Positions 7,321 through 14,018 of a DNA stretch of 16,992 nucleotides are shown piece after piece (within the stretch, counting starts at the first letter, position 1; every line of letters starts with the position of its first letter). The position numbers and the translations under genes are program-made. The notes beneath the pieces are model-generated. The model worked only from the letters and a program-made list of their open reading frames with translations, was not told the DNA's origin and ran no database searches. Origin of the DNA: an uncultured Acidimicrobiia bacterium. GTDB lineage: Bacteria > Actinomycetota > Acidimicrobiia > UBA5794. The stretch spans positions 1 through 16,992 of the forward strand of contig CAJQOW010000256.1 of the NCBI GenBank assembly GCA_905480055.1. The letters are read 5' to 3'.

Positions 7321-8801
7321 GGTGCCGTCACCTCCGAGGTAGCGAGCGATGCCCGCATGTCGAAGCCGGCCAGCCGTTCAACCTCGGCTGCCACCTGGAA
7401 GAGACGTTCCTCCGCCAGCGATGGGGCCATGATCTGGAAGCCGATCGGAAGACCGCCGCTGTCGACCCCCACCGGGACGGAAATCGAAGGATCGCCTGCC
7501 AGGTTCGATGGGATGGTGCAGCTGTCCGAGTAGTACATGGCGATCGGATCCTGTGCTCGCTCCCCCACAGCGAAGGCCGTCGTCGGACTCGTCGGGGAGA
7601 TCAGGACATCGAAGTCTGCGTATGCCTTGGCGAAGTCGTTGCGCACGAGCGTGCGAACCTTCTGCGCCTGGCCGTAGAAAGCGTCGTAATAGCCAGCAGA
7701 CAACGCGTACGTGCCAAGCAGGATGCGCCGGATGACCTCTGGACCGAAGCCCTCCGAACGGCTGTGACTCATCATGTCCTCGGTCGTGCCCTCGACGTCG
7801 GCCCTGTGGCCGTAGCGCACGCCATCGAATCTCGCCAGGTTGGATGAGCACTCGGCCGGCGCAATGAGGTAGTACGCAGACAGCGCGTAGTCCGTCGACG
7901 GGAGCGAGGCGTCGGATACGAAAGCTCCTGCACCCGCAAGCTTGTCTGCCATCGCCGTGGTCGCCGCCAGGACTTCGGCATCGATGCCATTGCCGGTGAG
8001 TTCGCTCACCACGCCGATCCGCAGGCCCTCGACCCCAGCATCGAGCGAGCGGGCGAAATCGGGGACAGGTGCGTTGATGCTCGTGGCATCGAACGAGTCC
8101 CAGCCGGCGATCGCATCGAGCAGCAGCACCGCATCTTCGACGGTTCTTGCAAACGGACCGATCTGGTCCAGCGACGAGGCGAAGGCAATGAGCCCGTATC
8201 GCGATACGAGACCGTAGGTGGGCTTCATGCCGACAGTCCCCGTAAGGGCGGCTGGCTGGCGAATCGAACCACCCGTGTCACTGCCAAAGGCGCCAAAGGC
8301 AGACCCGACTGCGACAGTGGCAGCGGAACCACCCGAGGATCCCCCGGGAACGCGGTCGGTGTCCCACGGGTTGCGGGTCGTTCCGAATGCCGAGTTCTCT
8401 GTCGACGATCCCATCGCAAACTCATCGAGGTTGGTCTTCCCCGTGATCACAGCACCGGCCTCGCGGAGCCGAGCAACCGCTGTTCCGTCGTAGGGCGGTT
8501 TCCATCCGGCGAGGATCTTGGATGAGGCCGTCGTGTCCACACCCTTCGTGCACATGTTGTCCTTGAGGGCAATGGGAATGCCCTGCAAGGGGCCTGCGTC
8601 CTGTCCAGCAGCAAACGCTTCGTCTGCCGCTTGCGCAGCGCTCGCCGCGCCCTCCCGATCCAGCGTCAGGTATGCGTGAAGATGGGTCTCGGTGATGGCC
8701 GCTCTCGTGCTCACTGCTTCGAGGAGATCTGCTGCCGAGAATGCGCCCGAGCGCAACCCGCGCCCGGCCTCGGCGATGGTGAGGTCTGCGAGATCCGTCA
8801 T
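7317..8801 (-). CDS. gatA: Asp/Glu-tRNA amidotransferase subunit A
   Basis: This 494-residue amidase-signature enzyme hydrolyses glutamine and supplies ammonia to GatB in the GatCAB complex. The Ser-cisSer-Lys triad is visible: Lys80 in IPIALKDNMCTKG, Ser155 in VPGGSSGGSAA and the nucleophile Ser179 in FGSDTGGSIRQP. The substrate-pocket segments MKPTYGLVSRYG, YRGA-like DFDVLISPTSPTTAF and the C-terminal SVPVGVDSGGLPIGFQIM follow in normal order. The ATG at 8801 overlaps the gatC stop (ATGA), and its own stop overlaps the gatB GTG, so the three subunits are made in a coupled series. Other amidases share the triad, but the flanking gatC and gatB settle the assignment. Confidence 0.97.
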   Translation of the reverse strand: MTDLADLTIAEAGRGLRSGAFSAADLLEAVSTRAAITETHLHAYLTLDREGAASAAQAADEAFAAGQDAGPLQGIPIALKDNMCTKGVDTTASSKILAGWKPPYDGTAVARLREAGAVITGKTNLDEFAMGSSTENSAFGTTRNPWDTDRVPGGSSGGSAATVAVGSAFGAFGSDTGGSIRQPAALTGTVGMKPTYGLVSRYGLIAFASSLDQIGPFARTVEDAVLLLDAIAGWDSFDATSINAPVPDFARSLDAGVEGLRIGVVSELTGNGIDAEVLAATTAMADKLAGAGAFVSDASLPSTDYALSAYYLIAPAECSSNLARFDGVRYGHRADVEGTTEDMMSHSRSEGFGPEVIRRILLGTYALSAGYYDAFYGQAQKVRTLVRNDFAKAYADFDVLISPTSPTTAFAVGERAQDPIAMYYSDSCTIPSNLAGDPSISVPVGVDSGGLPIGFQIMAPSLAEERLFQVAAEVERLAGFDMRASLATSEVTAP

Positions 8802-9085
8802 TCGCCCAGAATCCTCGGGACGCGGAACTGGCCATCCTGGGCGTCCGGAGCCTCAGACAGGAAACTCGACGGTTCGAGACACTCGCCCGTCTCGTCGGGT
8901 CGGAATCCGTTGACCATGGGGACAGGATGCGATGTTGGCTCAACTCCGTCGGTAGGGAGCGCCTGCACGCGCTCGGCATGCTCGAGGATGTCCGCGAGCT
9001 GCCCTCCGTACTGGTCGAGCTCCTCTTCGGTGAGTGCGAGCCTGGCAAGCTTCGCGACCTTGGCTATGTCGATGTCAACTGGCAT
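8798..9085 (-). CDS. gatC: Asp/Glu-tRNA amidotransferase subunit C
   Basis: This 95-residue belt subunit wraps around and stabilises GatA-GatB. It has the family N-terminus IDIAKVAKLARLALTEEELDQYGGQLADIL and the later VEPTSHPVPMVNGFRPDE segment. The usual pattern is a short helical pair followed by an extended tail. It is the first gene of gatCAB, and its stop overlaps the gatA ATG by four bases. No Shine-Dalgarno sequence precedes its ATG. TAGCAT ends seven bases before it on the minus strand, and the 14 bases directly before the ATG match those before the GTG at 13608. Presence of gatCAB implies that the cell makes at least one of Gln-tRNA or Asn-tRNA by transamidation. Confidence 0.95.
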   Translation of the reverse strand: MPVDIDIAKVAKLARLALTEEELDQYGGQLADILEHAERVQALPTDGVEPTSHPVPMVNGFRPDETGECLEPSSFLSEAPDAQDGQFRVPRILGE

Positions 9086-9092
9086 GGGCGGG

Positions 9093-9098
9093 ATGCTA
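9093..9098 (-). promoter_or_regulatory. -10-like hexamer of the gatCAB operon (apparently leaderless)
   Basis: On the minus strand TAGCAT is followed by CCCGCCC and then the gatC ATG at 9085. The spacing and the absence of a Shine-Dalgarno sequence fit a leaderless mRNA. The same 14 bases, GTAGCATCCCGCCC, precede the start of the plus-strand gene at 13608. Confidence 0.6.
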
Positions 9099-9119
9099 CC
9101 GAAGCGCGAGACCGAGACA

Positions 9120-9137
9120 CCGTTGCCGTTACCGTTG
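9120..9137 (+). repeat. Three tandem CCGTTG/CCGTTA hexamers in the gatC/yczE-like divergent promoter
   Basis: CCGTTG, CCGTTA and CCGTTG follow each other without gaps in the 56-base intergenic region. The last copies contain the TACCGT -10-like site of the rightward gene. The repeat could be a regulator site acting on one or both promoters, or just local sequence slippage. Confidence 0.4.
9130..9135 (+). promoter_or_regulatory. -10-like hexamer of the YczE-like gene (apparently leaderless)
   Basis: TACCGT is followed by six bases (TGCCCG) and then an in-frame ATG at 9142. This favours that ATG as the start over the ATG at 9172, which has no ribosome binding site. Same hexamer and spacing as at dapC. 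Confidence 0.5.
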
Positions 9138-9141
9138 CCCG

Positions 9142-9792
9142 ATGCTCCCCGTTCCGTCCCGAACCGAACTGATGCGACGTCTTCCGAGACTCATCGTCGG
9201 CCTCGTCCTGTTCGGTCTTGGAATTGCGATGATGGTGCTGTCCGATCTGGGTCTTTCTCCCTGGGAGGTTCTCCATCAGGGGATCTCACTCAAGACAGGT
9301 ATCCCGCTGGGGACCGTCGGCATCATCACCGGAGCGTTGGTACTCGTGCTGTGGATTCCGCTCGGCGAGCGCCCCGGCATCGGCACCGTGGCAAATGTCG
9401 TCCTCATCGGCATCGTGATCGATGTGACCCTGCTGTTCGTACCGGACACCATTTCCCAGCTATGGCTGAGGTGGGTGCTCCTCCTCGGCGGCACACTCGT
9501 GATCGCCATCGGGACTGGTCTCTATATCGGAGCTGGCCTCGGCCCCGGTCCACGAGATGGGCTGATGACCGGACTCGGCAAGAAGGGAGTACCCATCGGC
9601 CTCGCACGGGCCGTCATCGAAGTTACCGTGCTCGTGATCGGGTACCTGCTCGGAGGAACGGTCGGAATCGGCACCGTGATCTTTGCCTTCGGCGTGGGCC
9701 CGCTGGTCCAAGTGATACTTCCCGCCCTCAGCCTCGACCCTGTCACGGACAGGCAGCAGGCCGAGGCGCGGGCAACTGGCTTCGATTCGTGA
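9142..9792 (+). CDS. YczE/YitT-like integral membrane protein
   Basis: This 216-residue membrane protein resembles the YczE/YyaS/YitT family, whose biochemical role is not established. It has five hydrophobic spans: near residues 15-33 (LIVGLVLFGLGIAMMVL), 52-70, 80-98, 110-132 and 155-190. The family landmarks are SDLGLSPWEVLHQGIS after the first span and LGPGPRDGLMTGL after the fourth, both conserved loops with small residues. WIPLGERPGIGTVANV is also typical. The start is set at 9142 by the upstream TACCGT; the ATG at 9172 would give 206 residues and still include the first span. It is divergent from gatC and convergent with the nitroreductase gene, 11 bases away, so it is probably a single-gene unit. 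No functional link to its neighbours is visible. Confidence 0.85.
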   Translation: MLPVPSRTELMRRLPRLIVGLVLFGLGIAMMVLSDLGLSPWEVLHQGISLKTGIPLGTVGIITGALVLVLWIPLGERPGIGTVANVVLIGIVIDVTLLFVPDTISQLWLRWVLLLGGTLVIAIGTGLYIGAGLGPGPRDGLMTGLGKKGVPIGLARAVIEVTVLVIGYLLGGTVGIGTVIFAFGVGPLVQVILPALSLDPVTDRQQAEARATGFDS

Positions 9793-9803
9793 GCACCGAT
9801 CGG

Positions 9804-10451
9804 CTACCAGCGGTTCCAGTGAGTGATCTCGTCCGCCGGTGGCCGTGCAGCATGCTTGAAGTCGGTCCCGATCGTGTAGGCCACGGGTAGTAGGGCAACC
9901 TGCATCAGGCCCTCTGGAAGGCCGAGCAGCTCCGCAGCCTCGTGCGCGTGACGTAGGTGCAACGTGGTGAGGGTGGATCCGAGACCGCGGGCTCGAAGGG
10001 CAAGCTGGAAACTCCACACGGCCGGATAGATGCTTCCGTAGAGGCCAGACCAGTCGACAGCGGGCAGCGGCCTATCCGCACCCTTTGCCTCGATACACGG
10101 GAGGACGAGCATCGGTACGTCCTCCATCGTGTCAGACAGGACGAGCGTCGACTCGAACACTCGTTGGCTCTGCGCATCGCCTCGTGCACGAGCAGCCTCG
10201 AGCGCCTTGGCGAGATAGCCAGATGCTCCCCTCCGATAGATGTCGGCGAGCCCAACCCGCAGGTCTGGATCATCGATGACGATCCAACGCCAACCCTGCC
10301 GATTCGAGCCCGTTGGGGCCTGCGAGGCCAGATCGATGCAATCGGTGATGACGGAGCGATCGACGCGACGGCTGAGGTCGAGCCGCTTGCGGACGGCCCT
10401 CGTTGTCGCAAGTAACTCATCGGTCTGGGACAGGTCGAATGGTGCGCTCAC
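9804..10451 (-). CDS. Nitroreductase-family flavoprotein, Rv3368c-like
   Basis: This 215-residue protein belongs to the FMN-dependent nitroreductase superfamily, cytosolic NAD(P)H oxidoreductases. The FMN-binding start TTRAVRKRLDL (16-26) and the loop ASQAPTGSNRQGWRW (42-56) match the family. IYPAVWSFQLALRARGLGSTLTTLHL in the middle is the typical dimer and flavin helix. These segments resemble Mycobacterium tuberculosis Rv3368c in my memory. The physiological substrate is unknown. It starts at a GTG at 10451, with GAGGA a few bases upstream and a weak TAGTGA six bases upstream. The 90-base gap to the dapE stop holds only these sites and a TACGAT hexamer at 10492-10497 on the minus strand; nothing else is seen there. 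It may be read through from dapCDE or have its own promoter. Confidence 0.88.
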   Translation of the reverse strand: MSAPFDLSQTDELLATTRAVRKRLDLSRRVDRSVITDCIDLASQAPTGSNRQGWRWIVIDDPDLRVGLADIYRRGASGYLAKALEAARARGDAQSQRVFESTLVLSDTMEDVPMLVLPCIEAKGADRPLPAVDWSGLYGSIYPAVWSFQLALRARGLGSTLTTLHLRHAHEAAELLGLPEGLMQVALLPVAYTIGTDFKHAARPPADEITHWNRW

Positions 10452-10541
10452 GGATCCTCACTATCGGCTGGGTAGGTCGAGCAAAACACGGATCGTAGCG
10501 ACCGTTAATCGGCGAGAGATCATGGATTCTGGCGAAGGCGC

Positions 10542-11582
10542 TCAATCCGCCGACAAGAACCTGCGCATGACGTCGAATGCGGTTTGCACGTTCGCAATCG
10601 GTACGTACTCGCCGACCTGGTGGGCCTGGGCGACGATGCCGGGCCCGTAGTTCACCGCAACCGCACCGCGTTCTGTGAGGCGTGCCACGTCGGTCCACCC
10701 CTGCTTTGCCTGCCGCTGGCCCCCACAGATCGCCTCCAAGCGTTGAACGTGAACATCGTCTGGAGCTGCCCCACCTGCCGGTGCTCGATCCTTGATGACA
10801 ATCTCGTCCGCCTCGGCGGTGACATCTCGAAGCCGTAGCTCCGCCTCAGCGATCGAGTAGATCGGAGGGAAGCGGTGATTGAGGTTGATCGTGAAGTCGG
10901 GTGGGATGATGTTGTTGGCGATTCCACCCTCAGCCCTCGTTACCGAGAACACCTCCCGATACTCCAACCCACCGATATCAACGAGCTCGGGTTCCATTCC
11001 ATGCAGCTTGGCCAGCCACTCTCCCCCCTTGGTGACGGCGTTCTCGCCGAGCCACGGTCGTGCAGAGTGGGCGCTCTTCCCCCGGAAGATCACGTCGGCG
11101 TTCAACACACCGTTGCACCCAATCTCCACATTGAGGTCCGTCGGCTCGAGCACGATGGACAACGCCGCATCGGTTAGCCATGGGAAGGCATCGAGCACCG
11201 GACCGAGCTCGTTGTCCGCTGCTGCCCCTTCCTCTGCTCCGTAGAACACGTACACGACGTCGTAGGCGGTCGTGAGCGACGCGTCCTCGAGGAGGTCGAT
11301 CATCACCGCGACACCGCCCTTCATGTCGGATGCACCGAGCCCGACAAGGCGGTCCCCTTCGATCCGTGCCTTCGGGTCGCCTTGCTCCGGGACCGTGTCG
11401 AGGTGGCCGTACAACACATAGAACGGCTCTCCATCCGTCGGCGCACCAACGACGAGGGAGTTGAGTATGCGTTGAGTAGGACGATCAACAAACCGACCTT
11501 CGAGCATCGAACACAGGGCGTCCTCGTCGCCCGTTACGGACGGCACATTGATGATCTCGGCGAGGGTGTCGATGACGCTCAC
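10542..11582 (-). CDS. dapE: Succinyl-diaminopimelate desuccinylase, actinobacterial type
   Basis: This 346-residue metallohydrolase of the M20 family removes succinate from N-succinyl-LL-diaminopimelate, giving LL-DAP for meso-DAP and lysine. Metal and catalytic residues are present: His60 and Asp62 in GHLDTVP, bridging Asp86 in ASDMKGG, the pair Glu117-Glu118 in YGAEEGA, Glu146 in VLEPTD and a late His in AQAHQVGEY. The middle segment GKSAHSARPWLGENA is the dimerisation and substrate loop. YREVFSVTRAEGGIANNIIP and GWTDVARL with VNYGPG resemble mycobacterial and corynebacterial DapE. I chose the GTG at 11582 because it overlaps the dapD stop (GTGA) and gives a normal length; the open frame extending to 11669 lies inside dapD. 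Context with dapC and dapD makes the assignment firm against other M20 peptidases. Confidence 0.95.
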   Translation of the reverse strand: MSVIDTLAEIINVPSVTGDEDALCSMLEGRFVDRPTQRILNSLVVGAPTDGEPFYVLYGHLDTVPEQGDPKARIEGDRLVGLGASDMKGGVAVMIDLLEDASLTTAYDVVYVFYGAEEGAAADNELGPVLDAFPWLTDAALSIVLEPTDLNVEIGCNGVLNADVIFRGKSAHSARPWLGENAVTKGGEWLAKLHGMEPELVDIGGLEYREVFSVTRAEGGIANNIIPPDFTINLNHRFPPIYSIAEAELRLRDVTAEADEIVIKDRAPAGGAAPDDVHVQRLEAICGGQRQAKQGWTDVARLTERGAVAVNYGPGIVAQAHQVGEYVPIANVQTAFDVMRRFLSAD

Positions 11583-12385
11583 ACCTGCACCTCGAAGGTG
11601 CGGAGAGCGTCGTTGAGGGAGGTCTTGGTATCCGTGGACTCGGTCCGCTGACCGATGATGAGTGCGCACTGGAGTTGGTAGGTGCCTGCAGGGAAGTCCT
11701 TGGCCCTCGTGCCGGGGATGACGACGCTGTTCGCTGGCACCCTCCCACGCATTTCCACGGGCTCGGGGCCGGTCACATCGATGATCGGGGTTGATGCGGT
11801 GATCGTGGTGTTCGCTCCGATAACGGCACCATGCTCGATGAGCGTTCCCTCCACGATTATCGACCGCGAGCCGATGAATGCCCCGTCCTCCACAATGACG
11901 GGGCGAGCGCCAGGAGGCTCAAGCACCCCACCGATCCCAACACCGCCGCTCAGGTGTACGTCCTTGCCGATCTGAGCACATGATCCGACGGTCGCCCACG
12001 TGTCGACCATGGTTCCGGCGCCCACATACGCACCGATGTTGACATACCCGGGCATGACGATGACCCCTGGCTCACAGAATGCGCCGTAGCGAATGGTGCC
12101 CGGTGGGACAACCCTGACGTTGGCCTGGGCGAGACCGGACTTCAGGGGAATCTTGTCGTGGTATTCGAACGGATCATCGTGGAGCGTCTCCATGCCCATG
12201 ATTCGGAAGTACAGGGATATCGCTTCCTTGATCCATGAGTTGACCGCCCACTCGTCATCGACGCGCTCAGCCACCCGAATGGACCCACTGTCGAGGGCTG
12301 CGATGGTCCGATGGATTGCGTCCGCCGCCTCGTTGGGGGCGATTTCGCCCGCATAGGCCGCATCGATCAGCGCCTTGTCTTTCAT
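11579..12385 (-). CDS. dapD: Tetrahydrodipicolinate N-succinyltransferase, E. coli-type
   Basis: This 268-residue enzyme transfers succinyl from succinyl-CoA to tetrahydrodipicolinate. An N-terminal helical region (1-95) contains ALDSGSIRVAERVDDEW and IKEAISLYFRIM. Then come RVVPPGTIRYGAF and a left-handed beta-helix of hexapeptide repeats (about 100-215) with the signatures VNIGAYVGAGTMVDTWATVG and KDVHLSGGVGIGGVLEP. These match the ~274-residue enterobacterial form far better than the ~317-residue mycobacterial DapD. The ATG at 12385 has a strong GGAGGAG five bases upstream and sits 25 bases after the dapC stop. A longer frame upstream overlaps dapC and was rejected. Its stop overlaps the dapE GTG, so D and E are translationally coupled. 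Confidence 0.95.
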   Translation of the reverse strand: MKDKALIDAAYAGEIAPNEAADAIHRTIAALDSGSIRVAERVDDEWAVNSWIKEAISLYFRIMGMETLHDDPFEYHDKIPLKSGLAQANVRVVPPGTIRYGAFCEPGVIVMPGYVNIGAYVGAGTMVDTWATVGSCAQIGKDVHLSGGVGIGGVLEPPGARPVIVEDGAFIGSRSIIVEGTLIEHGAVIGANTTITASTPIIDVTGPEPVEMRGRVPANSVVIPGTRAKDFPAGTYQLQCALIIGQRTESTDTKTSLNDALRTFEVQV

Positions 12386-12390
12386 ACCGA

Positions 12391-12397
12391 CTCCTCC
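12391..12397 (-). promoter_or_regulatory. Ribosome binding site that fixes the dapD start
   Basis: On the minus strand GGAGGAG is followed by TCGGT and the ATG at 12385. It is one of the strongest Shine-Dalgarno sequences in the window. It rules out the longer open frame that reaches back into dapC. Confidence 0.85.
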
Positions 12398-12410
12398 ATC
12401 CCGTGTGGCT

Positions 12411-13562
12411 TCATTCGAGCGCGTGCTCGAGTGCCGCTGCAGCCGCCTCGCATTCTCCCAGAGTTGGGACGAGCGCCAGCCGGATGAAGCCTTCGCCGCC
12501 CTTCCCAAAGGCTCGACCCGGCGAGACAACGATCCCATGGTCGAGCAGCTTGGCTGCCACGGCTTCATCGTCGCCGACTCGTGCCCACAGATACAGACCG
12601 GCCCGAGACGCAACGATCTCCATGCCAACAGCGTCGAACGCGCGGGCGAGGATCTGCCGCTTTGCGGTGAAGATCGATCGGCGGTCAGCAGCATGTCCGT
12701 CGTCACCCCAGGCTGCAATCGCCGCTGCCTGGACGAAGTCAGCGGAGGCGGTGCCGGTTGTTGAGCGCAGTGCCTTGAGTGCGGCGATCGCATCGGCGTC
12801 GCCGACGATGGCGCCAGATCGGTACCCCGTCATCCCTGACCGCTTCGACAGCGACAAGTAGCTGAGGACTCCGGAGCAACCCTCTGGGGCGACCTGAAGC
12901 ACCGATGCGGGGCCGTCGGGGAATGCGCTGTCCTCGTAGATATCCGAGTAGCACTCATCGGAAGCCAGCAGGGTTCCCGTCGAAGCGCACGCTGCGACCA
13001 TCGCAGCGAGATCCTCACGCGAAGTGACAGCGCCAGAGGGATTGTGCGGCGTACACAGCCACACCATCTTCGCCCTGCCGAGAACGTCTGGCGGGATGTC
13101 GGCCGCCCGCATCACGAAATCGGTCGAGAGGACGACGCGGTGGATATCGGCTCCCGCAAACATCGCCCCTCGTTCATAGACCGGATATCCGGGCGATGGG
13201 AGAACGACCACGTCGCCTGCGGCCCGATCAATGAACGCAAACGGCGTCGAAAAGATCGCCTCCTTCGACCCACTTGTCGGAAGTACCTGGGAGTCGGGAT
13301 CAACCGTGACGCCGAACCTGCGTCCAACGTAGGCGGCGATGGCATTGCGGAGCTCAGCGCGGCCCGCCGCCGTTGGATACTGCGAAATCTCAGGGACGCT
13401 CGAGCGCAGAGCGTCGGCGATGAATGTTGGCGTGGGTTCCCTTGGGTCACCGATCGAGAAGTCAATCACGGGCAGGCCACGCTCCCGTCGCTCGGAAGCG
13501 CGCCTGGCGACCATGGCAATCGGATAGTGACCGAGTTCACTGAGCACTGGGTTGAGATCCAC
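12411..13562 (-). CDS. dapC: N-succinyldiaminopimelate aminotransferase (class I/II, PLP)
   Basis: This 383-residue fold-type I aminotransferase should transfer an amino group from glutamate to N-succinyl-2-amino-6-ketopimelate, the step between DapD and DapE. Family residues are visible: Asn174 in CTPHNPSGA, Asp202 and Tyr205 in ASDECYSDIY, the Schiff-base Lys240 in SLSKRSGMTGYRSG and the carboxylate-binding Arg361 in GFIRLALVP. The N-terminal part has VIDFSIGDPREPTP and QYPTAAGRAELRNAIA, typical of DapC. I place the start at the GTG at 13562, giving MDLNPVLSELGHYP, because TACCGT ends six bases upstream. The upstream GTG at 13589 would add nine residues and lies upstream of that -10-like site. 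The symbol depends on the dapD and dapE neighbours; related LL-DAP or aspartate aminotransferases look alike. Confidence 0.88.
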   Translation of the reverse strand: MDLNPVLSELGHYPIAMVARRASERRERGLPVIDFSIGDPREPTPTFIADALRSSVPEISQYPTAAGRAELRNAIAAYVGRRFGVTVDPDSQVLPTSGSKEAIFSTPFAFIDRAAGDVVVLPSPGYPVYERGAMFAGADIHRVVLSTDFVMRAADIPPDVLGRAKMVWLCTPHNPSGAVTSREDLAAMVAACASTGTLLASDECYSDIYEDSAFPDGPASVLQVAPEGCSGVLSYLSLSKRSGMTGYRSGAIVGDADAIAALKALRSTTGTASADFVQAAAIAAWGDDGHAADRRSIFTAKRQILARAFDAVGMEIVASRAGLYLWARVGDDEAVAAKLLDHGIVVSPGRAFGKGGEGFIRLALVPTLGECEAAAAALEHALE

Positions 13563-13568
13563 ACCCTG

Positions 13569-13574
13569 ACGGTA
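13569..13574 (-). promoter_or_regulatory. -10-like hexamer of the dapCDE operon (apparently leaderless)
   Basis: On the minus strand TACCGT is followed by CAGGGT and then the GTG at 13562. It lies inside the nine-codon extension that the GTG at 13589 would add, which argues for the shorter protein. Hexamer and spacing are the same as at the YczE-like gene. Confidence 0.55.
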
Positions 13575-13594
13575 CCGTTCATCGCTCACCGACG

Positions 13595-13600
13595 TAGCAT
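13595..13600 (+). promoter_or_regulatory. -10-like hexamer of the small-envelope-protein operon (apparently leaderless)
   Basis: TAGCAT is followed by CCCGCCC and then the GTG at 13608. The 14 bases before the GTG are identical to those before the gatC ATG. No Shine-Dalgarno sequence is present. Confidence 0.6.
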
Positions 13601-13607
13601 CCCGCCC

Positions 13608-14009
13608 GTGACCACCACGGGCTATCGCATCACGTATCTACTCCTCGGGCTTGCCTTCGTCGGCATTGTCGCTGCCTCGATTCTGTTCCTCCCGTCAGGA
13701 GATCCAGCAGTGTTGCCCGACGCTGTGGAGTCCTTCTCCCCCGGCGACCAGGACACGGCTCTTCGGCCGGTCAAGGTGGTGATCGACCTCAAGCCGCGGT
13801 ACGACGTGCGATTCGTGATCGACGGGATCCCAATTCCTCCCGAACAAGTCGATAGCATCATCGAGACTGGCAGGCATCAGTTCGAGCCAGGCCCCGGGAA
13901 ACAGATCGAGATCTGGTCCTCAGGAGATCACACCGTCGTGGCCACCTACACAGGCGGGCCTAATCAGATCGATGCCGGAACCGTCGTATGGACGTTCCGG
14001 ATCCAATAG
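13608..14009 (+). CDS. Membrane-anchored small protein of unknown function
   Basis: I do not recognise a characterised family. The 133-residue product starts at a GTG and has a short positive N-terminus, then one membrane span at about residues 8-28 (TYLLLGLAFVGIVAASILFL). The remaining ~100 residues should lie outside the cytoplasm. They read as alternating beta-strands (VKVVIDLKPRYDVRFVIDG, QIEIWSSGDHTVVATYTGG, GTVVWTFRIQ) around a conserved-looking IPIPPEQVD and FEPGPGK. This looks like a small Ig-like or beta-sandwich domain tethered to the membrane, but that is inference. The start is supported by TAGCAT seven bases upstream; open frame further upstream is antisense to dapC. It shares a transcript with the gene at 14019, nine bases downstream, and is divergent from dapC. 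Confidence 0.75.
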   Translation: MTTTGYRITYLLLGLAFVGIVAASILFLPSGDPAVLPDAVESFSPGDQDTALRPVKVVIDLKPRYDVRFVIDGIPIPPEQVDSIIETGRHQFEPGPGKQIEIWSSGDHTVVATYTGGPNQIDAGTVVWTFRIQ

Positions 14010-14012
14010 GAG
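14008..14012 (+). promoter_or_regulatory. Ribosome binding site of the gene at 14019
   Basis: AGGAG overlaps the TAG stop of the preceding gene and is six bases before the GTG at 14019. It shows that this second gene uses ordinary initiation, unlike the leaderless-looking first gene. Confidence 0.7.
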
Positions 14013-14018
14013 CGCTAC

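Noticed and set aside
8631..9890. 419-codon plus-strand open frame across gatA, gatC and the YczE-like gene
   Set aside because: It is antisense to gatA and gatC and out of frame with the YczE-like gene. The translation is low-complexity Arg/Ser/Pro-rich.
10452..10463. Leaderless promoter for the nitroreductase gene
   Set aside because: TAGTGA sits at the right distance (six bases) from the GTG at 10451 but lacks the final T of TANNNT, and GAGGA is present. The evidence does not separate the two modes, so I did not list it as a site.
11583..11669. N-terminal extension of dapE into dapD
   Set aside because: The GTG at 11582 makes a 4-base overlap with the dapD stop and gives a normal DapE N-terminus. 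The extension is a shadow of dapD.
12386..12793. N-terminal extension of dapD into dapC
   Set aside because: The extension overlaps the 3' part of dapC on the same strand in another frame, and the ATG at 12385 has a strong GGAGGAG site and matches the family length.
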